From positions 26,695-90,694 of the forward strand of contig CABYJX010000002.1 of the NCBI GenBank assembly GCA_902519405.1: DNA of 64,000 nucleotides, given 5' to 3'. Shown here piece after piece: positions 44,160 through 52,655 of the stretch. This DNA is from an uncultured Gammaproteobacteria bacterium (GTDB lineage: Bacteria > Pseudomonadota > Gammaproteobacteria > Pseudomonadales > Halieaceae). Each line of letters begins with the position of its first letter. The stretch's first letter is position 1. Below the pieces are notes generated by a model. The model was given only the letters and a program-made list of their open reading frames with translations, was not told the DNA's origin and searched no databases. Position numbers and translations under genes: made by a program.

Positions 44160-46262
44160 CTAGTTATTCTTTACTCCAGCACTCGTCAGTGCGTCATTGG
44201 CTACCATGGTCTGTTGTAACAGGTATTCGTAAATTGCTTGAACTTCACTTTCTCGTAAATCATCGAATAAGGGCATATTTTTCTCTAATAAAGCGCCCTC
44301 CACAACAATCGAACGGAAAGTACTGTAATTTAATAGCGTCCTGGATTCTCTAAGATCTGGTGCTGCGGCACCAACGGAGTGTGCATCTGAGCCGTGGCAG
44401 ATTGCACATGACGCCTGATGATACAAAACATAGCCTTCAAAGGCTAAATCGTCGTCGATCTCAATTTCGTTTCCTCCAAGTTCTATTGGTGCGAAGGGAG
44501 CCGGTGCAGAGGTTTTAGGCAACTGATGATCGCCTTTCAGACTAAAACTGAGAACTCTTATGCCGTCTCCTTTGTAACGCCACCCGTGTTCTCGAAATGG
44601 TTCTAATCCAAACGATGCTAGCCCTCCCCACCCTGCCAGAACAGTAACATATTGAATCCCATCGAGTTCATAACTGATAGGAGCAGCCGTGATGCCTCGC
44701 TTAGCATCGAAGGACCAGAGCTGGTCACCCGATGAAGCATCGTGTGCCGCGAAGACACCGTCACCTCTGCCCTGAAATACGACGCCACCGGCTGTAGACA
44801 AGGTGCCGCCATTCCAGATCGGCAGATCCTCGATTTTCCAGCGGCTTTTTTGTAACACTGGATCCCAGGCGAGCAATGCCCCTGTACCATCCAATGGTTC
44901 GGTATTTGTGAGCTCGGTGATTATTCCGATGGTAAAAAAGTTATCACGTGCGACATATGTCGGTGGCTTCGAATGGTAAGCACCCTGACGGATTGTTGGA
45001 ATAAACACAAGCCCCAAATTCGGATTAAATGACATCGGCTGCCAGTTATGCGCTCCATAAGTACTGGGATAAATAAGTTTTCTCTCTCCAGGCTTCACCC
45101 GCACACCAGGCGTTTCCACCGGACGACCAGTCTTCATATCAATGCGGTCAGCCCATGTAGCCTTTTCATATTTCTCGGCGCTAATCAGTTCCCCTGTGGC
45201 CCTGTCTAAAACATAAAAAAACCCATTGGTGGGCGCCTGTAGAAGGACATCGCGAGTTCTGCCTTCGATCTCAAGCGTTGCCATCACGATATCCATGGTG
45301 GCTTTATAATCCCACTGCTCTCCTGGATTAACCTGATAATGCCAGACATACTCTCCAGTATCTGCTCTCAACGCCAATATCGATGCAAGAAAAAGATTAT
45401 CGCCTTTACCTTCACTTCTAACATCGCGATCCCAAGGATCACCGTTTCCGACCCCGACGAACAGTAGATCAAGTTTCGGGTCGTAAGTTAAGGCGTTCCA
45501 AACTGTACCACCGCCAAAATGCTTCCACCATCGCCCATGCCAAGTTTTTGCTGCCATTTCCATAGCAGAGTTTTCGAAGCCGTCCGCGGGATTACCCGGA
45601 ACAGTGTAAAATCGCCAGATCCGGTCCCCGGTTTCAGCATCGTAAGCTTCAACAAAACCTCGGGTCCCAAATTCCGCGCCACTATTACCAATGAAGACCT
45701 TACCATCTGCTGCTCTGGGTGCTCCGTTGATAGTTTTTCTTTCCCCTATCGGAAACGCCCGGCTAGCCCAAACAACTTTGCCAGTCTCTGAATCTAGCGC
45801 CACTAATCTACCATCTGGTGTGCCTACAAATAGCTTTTCATCGAGGTAAGCAATACCACGATTTGTGTTAAAGCTGATGGCTATACTTCGAGGAGAGTGT
45901 CGCCAAGATTTAGGATCATAGGTCCAGAGCAGCTCACCCGATCGCGCATTTACTGCGTGAACGATTGCGCGATCTGCGGAAAAATACAGTATGCCGTCTA
46001 CCATCAGGGGTGTGCTCAGCAATGATACAGCGTCAGGAACATCAAGCGTCCACGCTAGGCCCAGATCAGAAACGGTATTTTTTTTTATTTGAGTCAAAGG
46101 ACTATGTCGCTGCTCGGTATAATCTAACCCATAGGAGGGCCAATCACTTGCCATGGAGGCACCTGATAACAACAAAATGCAAATGCAGTTTTTGACGTTT
46201 TTGATTATCAACCGTAGATCCGCATGCTGATTTGAAATTGCCCGACCCCGCGTCTCTAGCAA
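44160..46262 (-). CDS. PQQ-dependent alcohol dehydrogenase with C-terminal cytochrome c domain (quinohemoprotein type)
   Basis: Signal peptide; repeated W-motif beta-propeller blades (RSGELLWTYD, ASSGDQLWSFD); APTNGFFYVLDRATGELI; C-terminal heme motif CAICH. Confidence 0.92.
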   Translation of the reverse strand: MLETRGRAISNQHADLRLIIKNVKNCICILLLSGASMASDWPSYGLDYTEQRHSPLTQIKKNTVSDLGLAWTLDVPDAVSLLSTPLMVDGILYFSADRAIVHAVNARSGELLWTYDPKSWRHSPRSIAISFNTNRGIAYLDEKLFVGTPDGRLVALDSETGKVVWASRAFPIGERKTINGAPRAADGKVFIGNSGAEFGTRGFVEAYDAETGDRIWRFYTVPGNPADGFENSAMEMAAKTWHGRWWKHFGGGTVWNALTYDPKLDLLFVGVGNGDPWDRDVRSEGKGDNLFLASILALRADTGEYVWHYQVNPGEQWDYKATMDIVMATLEIEGRTRDVLLQAPTNGFFYVLDRATGELISAEKYEKATWADRIDMKTGRPVETPGVRVKPGERKLIYPSTYGAHNWQPMSFNPNLGLVFIPTIRQGAYHSKPPTYVARDNFFTIGIITELTNTEPLDGTGALLAWDPVLQKSRWKIEDLPIWNGGTLSTAGGVVFQGRGDGVFAAHDASSGDQLWSFDAKRGITAAPISYELDGIQYVTVLAGWGGLASFGLEPFREHGWRYKGDGIRVLSFSLKGDHQLPKTSAPAPFAPIELGGNEIEIDDDLAFEGYVLYHQASCAICHGSDAHSVGAAAPDLRESRTLLNYSTFRSIVVEGALLEKNMPLFDDLRESEVQAIYEYLLQQTMVANDALTSAGVKNN

Positions 46263-46629
46263 CGCGTACTCAAGAGGTGGAGCATACAGGGAATTTCTAA
46301 TTCTATAAATCAGATATTTAAAAAAACACCGATGGTTTACCTTGCTTAGAAAAACCAGATATCAACTCGAATGCAGAATTATCTATATTAAACACACTAG
46401 CAACTGGATTCTCTATTTTAGCCTGCTCCAATATTACGAAGTTGTTTATAAGTTGTATCGTGTAAATTAAAATGTTTTGATTTAGTAACTTCTGCATCAG
46501 TGTTAATAAATCTTTTCTTATAGCTAATTCGGTAAGGGAGAAAAGTTCGTTAAACTATAATAGTCATACCCATGTATATGTTGATGCAACTGATATTGAT
46601 GACAAAAATGATAGGTCCTAACTATTCTA

Positions 46630-47037
46630 TTGAGGTTCTTAATGTCTAGAGAAAAATTAGAAGTCCAGCTGCTTAATCTTCTCCAGAAGGTATATTTTGA
46701 TAACATAGATAACAGTAAAGCTGATGAAGCCGTGGAAGCAATGCATCCAGAAGTAAGATGGGTTCATAATCAAGTATGGGAACATGACGGACACAAAAGT
46801 GAAGCAAGAGATATTTTGGAGGGCAAAGAATCTGTCAGGGACTTTTTAAGAAAAAGAGTGATAGAAATGCAAAAAGAAGGAATAGTGCATAAAGTAAATT
46901 CTGTTAGTTCGAATGGAGAGTTAGGCGCATTCCAAGCTGATGTCATTGGACCCGATAAAACAAAGAGGCCTTTTTTTGGTTTGGTAAAGATTAAAGAAGG
47001 GAAAATTTTTTATTATAGAGTTTTGCCAAAAGAGTAA
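46630..47037 (+). CDS. NTF2-like/SnoaL-like protein
   Basis: 135 aa; N-terminal helix followed by VRWVHNQVWEHDG...LEGKESVRDFLRKRVIEM; fold inferred from pattern. Confidence 0.5.
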   Translation: MRFLMSREKLEVQLLNLLQKVYFDNIDNSKADEAVEAMHPEVRWVHNQVWEHDGHKSEARDILEGKESVRDFLRKRVIEMQKEGIVHKVNSVSSNGELGAFQADVIGPDKTKRPFFGLVKIKEGKIFYYRVLPKE

Positions 47038-47204
47038 AGTAACCGATAAAACTGTCCTTAATCGACCTTCTCCCCCCGGATCTAGAATCTATTTAAGGAT
47101 TACTGCGCGCTTCACTATAGTCGCTCTTTCAGTTAATACGTTTGCAACACTCGAAAGTAGTGGGTAACCGAAAGAAGTTGCTCATCTGAAAGATCTGGGG
47201 CGTT

Positions 47205-47447
47205 GTCACTTGTGGAGGTCTTACCTTCGTGGCTGGAACCATCGATAACTACTTACGTACCTTTGATAGCGAAATTGAAGAGGAGCTTTGAAGAAGCCAA
47301 CTGCCTGCTGGAGCGCAAGCAGGGCACATGACATTCATTTCGGAGAAATCGGGAGCTTAGTACCTGGTGATACCTGCTGGCGGGCATGTATCTATGCAGA
47401 CGAATATTGGAGATGCAGTTGTAGCGTTTAAATTACCTGATATGTAG
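47205..47447 (+). pseudogene. C-terminal relic of a membrane-type PQQ-dependent dehydrogenase with two in-frame nonsense codons
   Basis: Hand translation VTCGGLTFVAGTIDNYLRTFDSEIEEEL*RSQLPAGAQAGHMTFISEKSGA*YLVIPAGGHVSMQTNIGDAVVAFKLPDM*; resembles the mGDH-type C-terminus (GTxDNYLRAFD..GEELW..LPAGxQAxPMTY..GxQYVVIAAGGH..GDYVVAFALP). Confidence 0.78.
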
Positions 47448-47535
47448 CCTGCGGAGAAAAATGTGGGAATATTCCTACACCATTATCGTCCATGTTTCAT
47501 CCCCCGCAGGTTCCTTCTTGAGGAATCTATTATAA

Positions 47536-48294
47536 TTAAATAGCGATAACCCCACCATCAACCGAAATGGAATCACCAGTGGTAAATGCAGAGTCATCTG
47601 ATGCTAAAAACAAAACAGCACTAATGACTTCATCGGGATCTCCAACCCTATTCATAGGATGGGATGCAGCAAAATCAGCAAGCTGTTGTTCAGAATCCTC
47701 TGCTGCATCTAAATATCTTTGCATCATGGGAGTATTGATCGCGCCAGGTTGAACAGAATTACATCTTATTTTATAACCCATTTCTGCACAATGTAGAGCA
47801 ACGGTTCTTGTAATAGCCAGCACACCTGCCTTGCTATAGTTATATGCTATTACAAAAGGTTTTGGTCGCGTGGCTAATGAAGAAGAGAAATTAACTATTG
47901 ATCCTCCATTTTTTTTCATTGCCTTCACGCCAAATTGACATCCAAGAAAAACGGAAGTTCCGTTAATAGAATGAGTCCTATTCCAGTGTTCAAATGTTTC
48001 ATCTTCGATCGTTGCCGGTTCACTAATTCCGGCGGCATTAATGACTGATGTTATTTGATTGAATTTATCCCCTAAGTAATTTTCTAGCTCTTTCCAAGAT
48101 TCTGGCTTTGTAACATCAGCATGTATAAATTCACAATTTTTCCCAATCTCGTCTGCTACGTCTTTACCAAGGTCTTTGTTTATATCGAGCGTTATTGCTG
48201 TGCCGCCTTCTTCAACAACTCGCTTCGCAGTTAGGGCTCCCATTCCTGATGCTCCTCCAGAGACAACAACTATTTTTTCATTAAACCTTTTCAT
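47536..48294 (-). CDS. Short-chain dehydrogenase/reductase (SDR)
   Basis: VVSGGASGMGA, NAAG, FSSSLA, YNYSKAG (YxxxK), VQPGAINTPM, C-terminal SVDGG. Confidence 0.94.
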   Translation of the reverse strand: MKRFNEKIVVVSGGASGMGALTAKRVVEEGGTAITLDINKDLGKDVADEIGKNCEFIHADVTKPESWKELENYLGDKFNQITSVINAAGISEPATIEDETFEHWNRTHSINGTSVFLGCQFGVKAMKKNGGSIVNFSSSLATRPKPFVIAYNYSKAGVLAITRTVALHCAEMGYKIRCNSVQPGAINTPMMQRYLDAAEDSEQQLADFAASHPMNRVGDPDEVISAVLFLASDDSAFTTGDSISVDGGVIAI

Positions 48295-48397
48295 TTTTTT
48301 CCTCTGTTAGTTTTAACTGTTGATTAGGATAAATCGAAATTTAGTATTTGAATCAGTTTACTCCATGTAAAGAATCCTTACATTTTTAGATTGATTG

Positions 48398-48481
48398 ACT
48401 CGCACCTCCTTCCATATATATTCTTCTTACAACGGGGTGAAAGGTAATTCTGGTTATGTTGCCTGTAAAGAGTTTTTGGTC
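48398..48481 (+). pseudogene. Possible relic of an SDR gene (active-site segment only)
   Basis: Frame reads TRTSFHIYSSYNGVKGNSGYVACKEFLVKLAR, resembling SDR SSxxGxxG...YxxxK...LxR; lies upstream of the aldolase start. Confidence 0.35.
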
Positions 48482-48523
48482 AAGCTTGCGCGATGCTGTT
48501 TAGTCATAGGAGACACTATAGTC

Positions 48524-49219
48524 ATGGAAAATGAAGAACTCCGCGACCAGTTGCTTGAGGCCTGCAGAGGGCTGGCTGCGTGTGGATTGGGATCCGGTAT
48601 TGGTGGGCATGTTTCCGTAAGATATCGTGATGAACCTTATTTCTATATGCATGTTTTTGATCGCACCTTCGAGGAAATGCAGCTTCAAGACATTCTGCTA
48701 TTCGATTTCGAAGGCAGGCCAGTGAATACAGATCGCGCTCCCAGCCTTGGTATTGAGTTTCATCAAGGCATCTACAAACAGCGGCCGGACGTTCTGTCGA
48801 TTGTTCACTCACATGGTTTTTGGATTACGGCACAGGCAGCACTGGCTCGTGCTCCCAGAATCCTAAATAATGTATCCACAGTATTTTATGAGCGGACTAC
48901 AGTAAGTCCCAACGACGACTTTTCGTCGATTGCAAAAGTTCTCGGTGAGAACGACATAGCCATCGTCATTCCATGGCATGGTGCCATAACTTTGGGGGCC
49001 AGCCTCGGAGAGGCGGTGTCAAGACATGTAGTATTTGACTATACAGCCCGCATGGACGTGACGGTGCCTCCTAGCGTACCACAGCTACCGCACGACCAAT
49101 GTACTGCTTTGAGAGGGCTTGTTGAACGGGCGGATTATTACAGCGAAACTTGGAAACTGATCCAGCGTAAAGCGAAAGCGTACTATGACGGAAATCGCGT
49201 AGTTCCAGTAATCTTCTAG
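48524..49219 (+). CDS. Class II aldolase/adducin family protein
   Basis: ACGLGSGIGGHVSVR; EFHQGIYKQRPDVLSIVHSHG; IPWHGAITLG; RBS AGGAGA upstream of ATG 48524. Confidence 0.9.
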   Translation: MENEELRDQLLEACRGLAACGLGSGIGGHVSVRYRDEPYFYMHVFDRTFEEMQLQDILLFDFEGRPVNTDRAPSLGIEFHQGIYKQRPDVLSIVHSHGFWITAQAALARAPRILNNVSTVFYERTTVSPNDDFSSIAKVLGENDIAIVIPWHGAITLGASLGEAVSRHVVFDYTARMDVTVPPSVPQLPHDQCTALRGLVERADYYSETWKLIQRKAKAYYDGNRVVPVIF

Positions 49220-49343
49220 GTTTGTAAAATATGCTTTCTACAATGGGGTAAAGTTTTTTATTTTTTAATCAAAAATGCGCACGGGATACTGCTCGAGAGA
49301 CTCCGCTTGCTGTTATCCCAAACTTCCTAATCTGCATTTAAAC

Positions 49344-51173
49344 TTACTCCACCGTCACAGACTTTGCTAAATTTCTTGGTTTATCTACGTCTGTTCCCTT
49401 GTTGAGGGCGACATAATAGGCCAGAAGCTGGAGCGCAACTGTATAGACAATCGGCTTAATATAGTCGGCACAATCGGGCATCATTAAAACCAACAGATCA
49501 GCGCTTGACTCCAAACCCGAGTCAGGATCAGCAAATACACATAATTGTCCGCCTCTGGCTCTCACCTCTTCTAGGTTAGAACGTAATTTCTCAAGCAATT
49601 GATCAGCTGGTGCTATAGCGACGATGGGCATATCTTCGTCGACCAGAGCCAGGGGACCGTGCTTTAACTCCCCAGCAGCATAGGCTTCAGCGTGAATATA
49701 TGAAATTTCCTTTAATTTTAAGGCTCCTTCCATCGCCACTGGGTAGTAAACTCCGCGACCTAGAAATAACGCATTTTTCCGCCGCGTAAACTTTGCGCTA
49801 AGATCGCGAATCTGAGAATCCATTTTTAATACTCCAGATATTGTATCTGGAAGACTATCTAGTGCCGATGAGATCTCCTGCTCCTGGTCCTCATGCATTC
49901 CATTCCTGCGCCCAAGAGCTAAAGTAATAGCCAGAAGCGACGCTAGTTGAGTCGTGAAGGCTTTTGTGGAGGCTACACCAACCTCCGCGCCCGCTTTCGT
50001 GAGAAAAACCAGGTCACTTTCCCTAACTAAGGTGCTGTTATCTACGTTAGAAATTGCTAGCGACGCGACAAACTCCGCTGATCCTATTCCGCGCAAGGCT
50101 GCTAGCGTATCGGCTGTCTCTCCCGATTGAGACACAGTGATTAAAAGCGTTGCGGGCTGTGTAACTCGTTGCCGGTACCGAAACTCAGAAGCTATTTCTA
50201 CTTGACAGGGTATGCCAGCTAGCTCCTCAAACCAGTATCGAGCGACCAACCCTGCATGATAACTTGTTCCACAAGCTACTATCTGTACTGCTTTTATGAT
50301 GTCAAAGGTTTTCTCAATTTCTGGACTGAATAAACCCGCGCTTTCAGAATCGTTGGTTGCAGCTAAGGTTGCATGAAGGGCTTTTGGCTGTTCAAAAATT
50401 TCTTTTTGCATGAAATGTGAATAAGAGCCCAGCATATTTTCCTCTGGCGAGGAAGTAATTTGTGTGATTTTTCTTTCAACGACCACTTCCTGGGCATTTC
50501 TCACTTCTAGAAAATCCGGTGCAACCAGAACAGTATCGTTTTCCTCAAGATAAATAAATCTATCGGTCACTTGCCTCAGTGCAAGCTGATCAGAGGCAAT
50601 GAAATATTCGCCAATACCAACTCCTATTACTAGCGGGCTATCTCTTCGAGATGCCACTATTTGATTAGGGTGAGCTATATCTATTGCGCTGAGCGCAAAA
50701 GCTCCTTCCAACTGAAGGACTGAGGCACGTAAGGCTTCTGATAAAGATTTTCCATGCTTTTCGAGATAGTAATGTAATAGATGTGCAATAACCTCTGTGT
50801 CAGTATCAGAACTGAACTTATAATTTTTTTCTTTGAGTTCATTTCGTAAGCTTTCATGGTTTTCTATAATACCATTGTGGACAACTGCAACTCGTCCACC
50901 AGAAGTGTGGGGATGCGCGTTTAACTCTGAGGGCTCTCCGTGTGTAGCCCATCTGGTATGGGCAATCCCGTTAAAACCAGTTAGCGGTTGATGGCTGAGC
51001 GCCATTTCTAGTTCTTTTACTTTCCCTTTTCGGCGGCGCATTTGCAATGCCGCCTTGTTACTAATGAGGGCTAACCCGGCTGAGTCATATCCCCTATATT
51101 CCAGACGACGCAGCCCTTCCATCAATATCTCAGCAACTTCGCGACTGGCGGTCGCAGCAACTATTCCGCACAT
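49344..51173 (-). CDS. glmS: Glutamine-fructose-6-phosphate aminotransferase GlmS
   Basis: MCGIVAA; RRLEYRGYDSAG; HTRWATHGEPSELNAHPH; C-terminal PRNLAKSVTVE. Confidence 0.97.
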   Translation of the reverse strand: MCGIVAATASREVAEILMEGLRRLEYRGYDSAGLALISNKAALQMRRRKGKVKELEMALSHQPLTGFNGIAHTRWATHGEPSELNAHPHTSGGRVAVVHNGIIENHESLRNELKEKNYKFSSDTDTEVIAHLLHYYLEKHGKSLSEALRASVLQLEGAFALSAIDIAHPNQIVASRRDSPLVIGVGIGEYFIASDQLALRQVTDRFIYLEENDTVLVAPDFLEVRNAQEVVVERKITQITSSPEENMLGSYSHFMQKEIFEQPKALHATLAATNDSESAGLFSPEIEKTFDIIKAVQIVACGTSYHAGLVARYWFEELAGIPCQVEIASEFRYRQRVTQPATLLITVSQSGETADTLAALRGIGSAEFVASLAISNVDNSTLVRESDLVFLTKAGAEVGVASTKAFTTQLASLLAITLALGRRNGMHEDQEQEISSALDSLPDTISGVLKMDSQIRDLSAKFTRRKNALFLGRGVYYPVAMEGALKLKEISYIHAEAYAAGELKHGPLALVDEDMPIVAIAPADQLLEKLRSNLEEVRARGGQLCVFADPDSGLESSADLLVLMMPDCADYIKPIVYTVALQLLAYYVALNKGTDVDKPRNLAKSVTVE

Positions 51174-51188
51174 GTTATATTCCTGGAA

Positions 51189-52547
51189 TCACTTCTTCGC
51201 TTGGGGGCGCTTCCAACCGGTTACGTTACGTTGTGGAGAGCGACCCACTGCTAACTCTTTGGACGCCACGTCTTTGGTAATGGTTGACCCTGCAGACACA
51301 AAGGCTTCTGCGGAAATATTCACCGGAGCTACCAAAGTGCTATTTGAGCCAACGAAGGCATTATCACCAATTTCGGTAGTATGTTTTTCTACTCCGTCAT
51401 AGTTGCAGGTGATAGTCCCCGCGCCGATATTGCTCGAGGAGCCTATCTTTGCATCTCCAAGATAAGCTAGATGACTTGCTTTGCTCGCCTCTCCAAGTGT
51501 GGTGTTTTTTGTTTCAACAAAATTTCCAATTTTTGCCTCGCTAGATAATCTAGTGCCGGCTCTAATTCGTGCAAATGGACCAATACTGCAAGACGATTCT
51601 ATAGTTGCCCCATCTACAATACTCATAGGATGAATTACAGTTCCGGCACCTATAGTCGAATTCGATATACATGAATTCGCGCCAACGTTAACTTGGTTTT
51701 CCAACACCACCTTTCCGCTAAGAATTACATTTATATCTATTACCACATCGGAACCACATTCAACCTCTCCCCGTATTTCTACCCGAGTTGGGTCTATCAA
51801 TGTAACGCCCTGATCCATTAAGGCTCTAGCTCGATTTACCCGGTTCGCCGCCTCTGCCCGCGCTAACTGAAACCTATCGTTTATACCCAAAACTTCATCA
51901 GACAATGCGTTAATAGTTAAAATCTGCTCGTTATCCTCAACTAACCTTGAGAGTATATCGGGCAGATAGTATTCGCCTTGCCCATTGTCAGAAGTGACCG
52001 TTGGTAAGTAGGCATTTAGCTGAGCGGCAGAGACAATTAGCACTCCCGTATTTATCTCCCTAATCTCGAGCTCACTAGGAGTTGCATCTTTGTCCTCTAC
52101 TATTCTCTCAAAACGCCCAGCGCTATCTCTCAAAACGCGTCCATAGCCCGATGGGTCATCTAGGTCTGCAGTAAGGACAGCGCTACCAGCCCCGGTTTCA
52201 TGGATGAGCTGCCGCAGAGTTCCTACGCTTATAAGTGGCACATCACCATATAAAACCAGAACACGGCTTTCTGGACTGACTTCTGACAATGCCTGAAGCA
52301 CAGCGTGGCCGGTACCCAGCTGCTCTTTCTGAAATACCCAGTTAACAGAAAAGTCGGCACATGCAGTCTTGACTTTTTCGGCGCTGTGACCAACGACAAC
52401 ATGTAATTTAAAGGGATTTAAGGCAGCAGCAGTTTTTAAGACGTGCCATATTAATGGTTTTCCCGCCAACGGATGCAAGACTTTTGGCAAATCGGACTGC
52501 ATACGAACTCCGCGACCAGCTGCTAAGATAATGATTTCTAACTGCAT
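51189..52547 (-). CDS. glmU: Bifunctional GlcNAc-1-P uridyltransferase/GlcN-1-P acetyltransferase GlmU
   Basis: LEIIILAAGRGVRMQSDLPKVLHPLAGKP; left-handed beta-helix repeats; ATG 52547 preferred to the TTG at 52562. Confidence 0.97.
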   Translation of the reverse strand: MQLEIIILAAGRGVRMQSDLPKVLHPLAGKPLIWHVLKTAAALNPFKLHVVVGHSAEKVKTACADFSVNWVFQKEQLGTGHAVLQALSEVSPESRVLVLYGDVPLISVGTLRQLIHETGAGSAVLTADLDDPSGYGRVLRDSAGRFERIVEDKDATPSELEIREINTGVLIVSAAQLNAYLPTVTSDNGQGEYYLPDILSRLVEDNEQILTINALSDEVLGINDRFQLARAEAANRVNRARALMDQGVTLIDPTRVEIRGEVECGSDVVIDINVILSGKVVLENQVNVGANSCISNSTIGAGTVIHPMSIVDGATIESSCSIGPFARIRAGTRLSSEAKIGNFVETKNTTLGEASKASHLAYLGDAKIGSSSNIGAGTITCNYDGVEKHTTEIGDNAFVGSNSTLVAPVNISAEAFVSAGSTITKDVASKELAVGRSPQRNVTGWKRPQAKK

Positions 52548-52563
52548 CCAAAAATTCCCCAAG

Positions 52564-52582
52564 TGTCAAATAATTACTGACA
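52564..52582. promoter_or_regulatory. Candidate operator 1, TGTCA-AATAATTAC-TGACA
   Basis: Perfect 5-9-5 inverted repeat 16 bp upstream of the glmU ATG; matches operator 2 in arms and spacing. Confidence 0.7.
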
Positions 52583-52636
52583 TTATTTTTGCTAATCGCT
52601 GATATTAAATATATATTGGTTCAAAACAACCCGAAG

Positions 52637-52655
52637 TGTCATAAAATAAATGACA
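52637..52655. promoter_or_regulatory. Candidate operator 2, TGTCA-TAAAATAAA-TGACA
   Basis: Perfect 5-9-5 inverted repeat overlapping the start codon of the TrmB-family regulator; shared flank AAGTGTCA. Confidence 0.7.

Noticed and set aside
46263-46629. Open frames in the gap upstream of the NTF2-like gene (minus strand reading MQKLLNQNILIYTIQLINNF...GKPSVFF, 60 codons or fewer)
   Set aside because: AT-rich, two frames look equally plausible, and no family resemblance; cannot be separated from noise.
49280-49316. GGGATA...TATCCC hairpin downstream of glmS
   Set aside because: Interior pairing is poor and the U-tract is displaced; only a weak terminator candidate.
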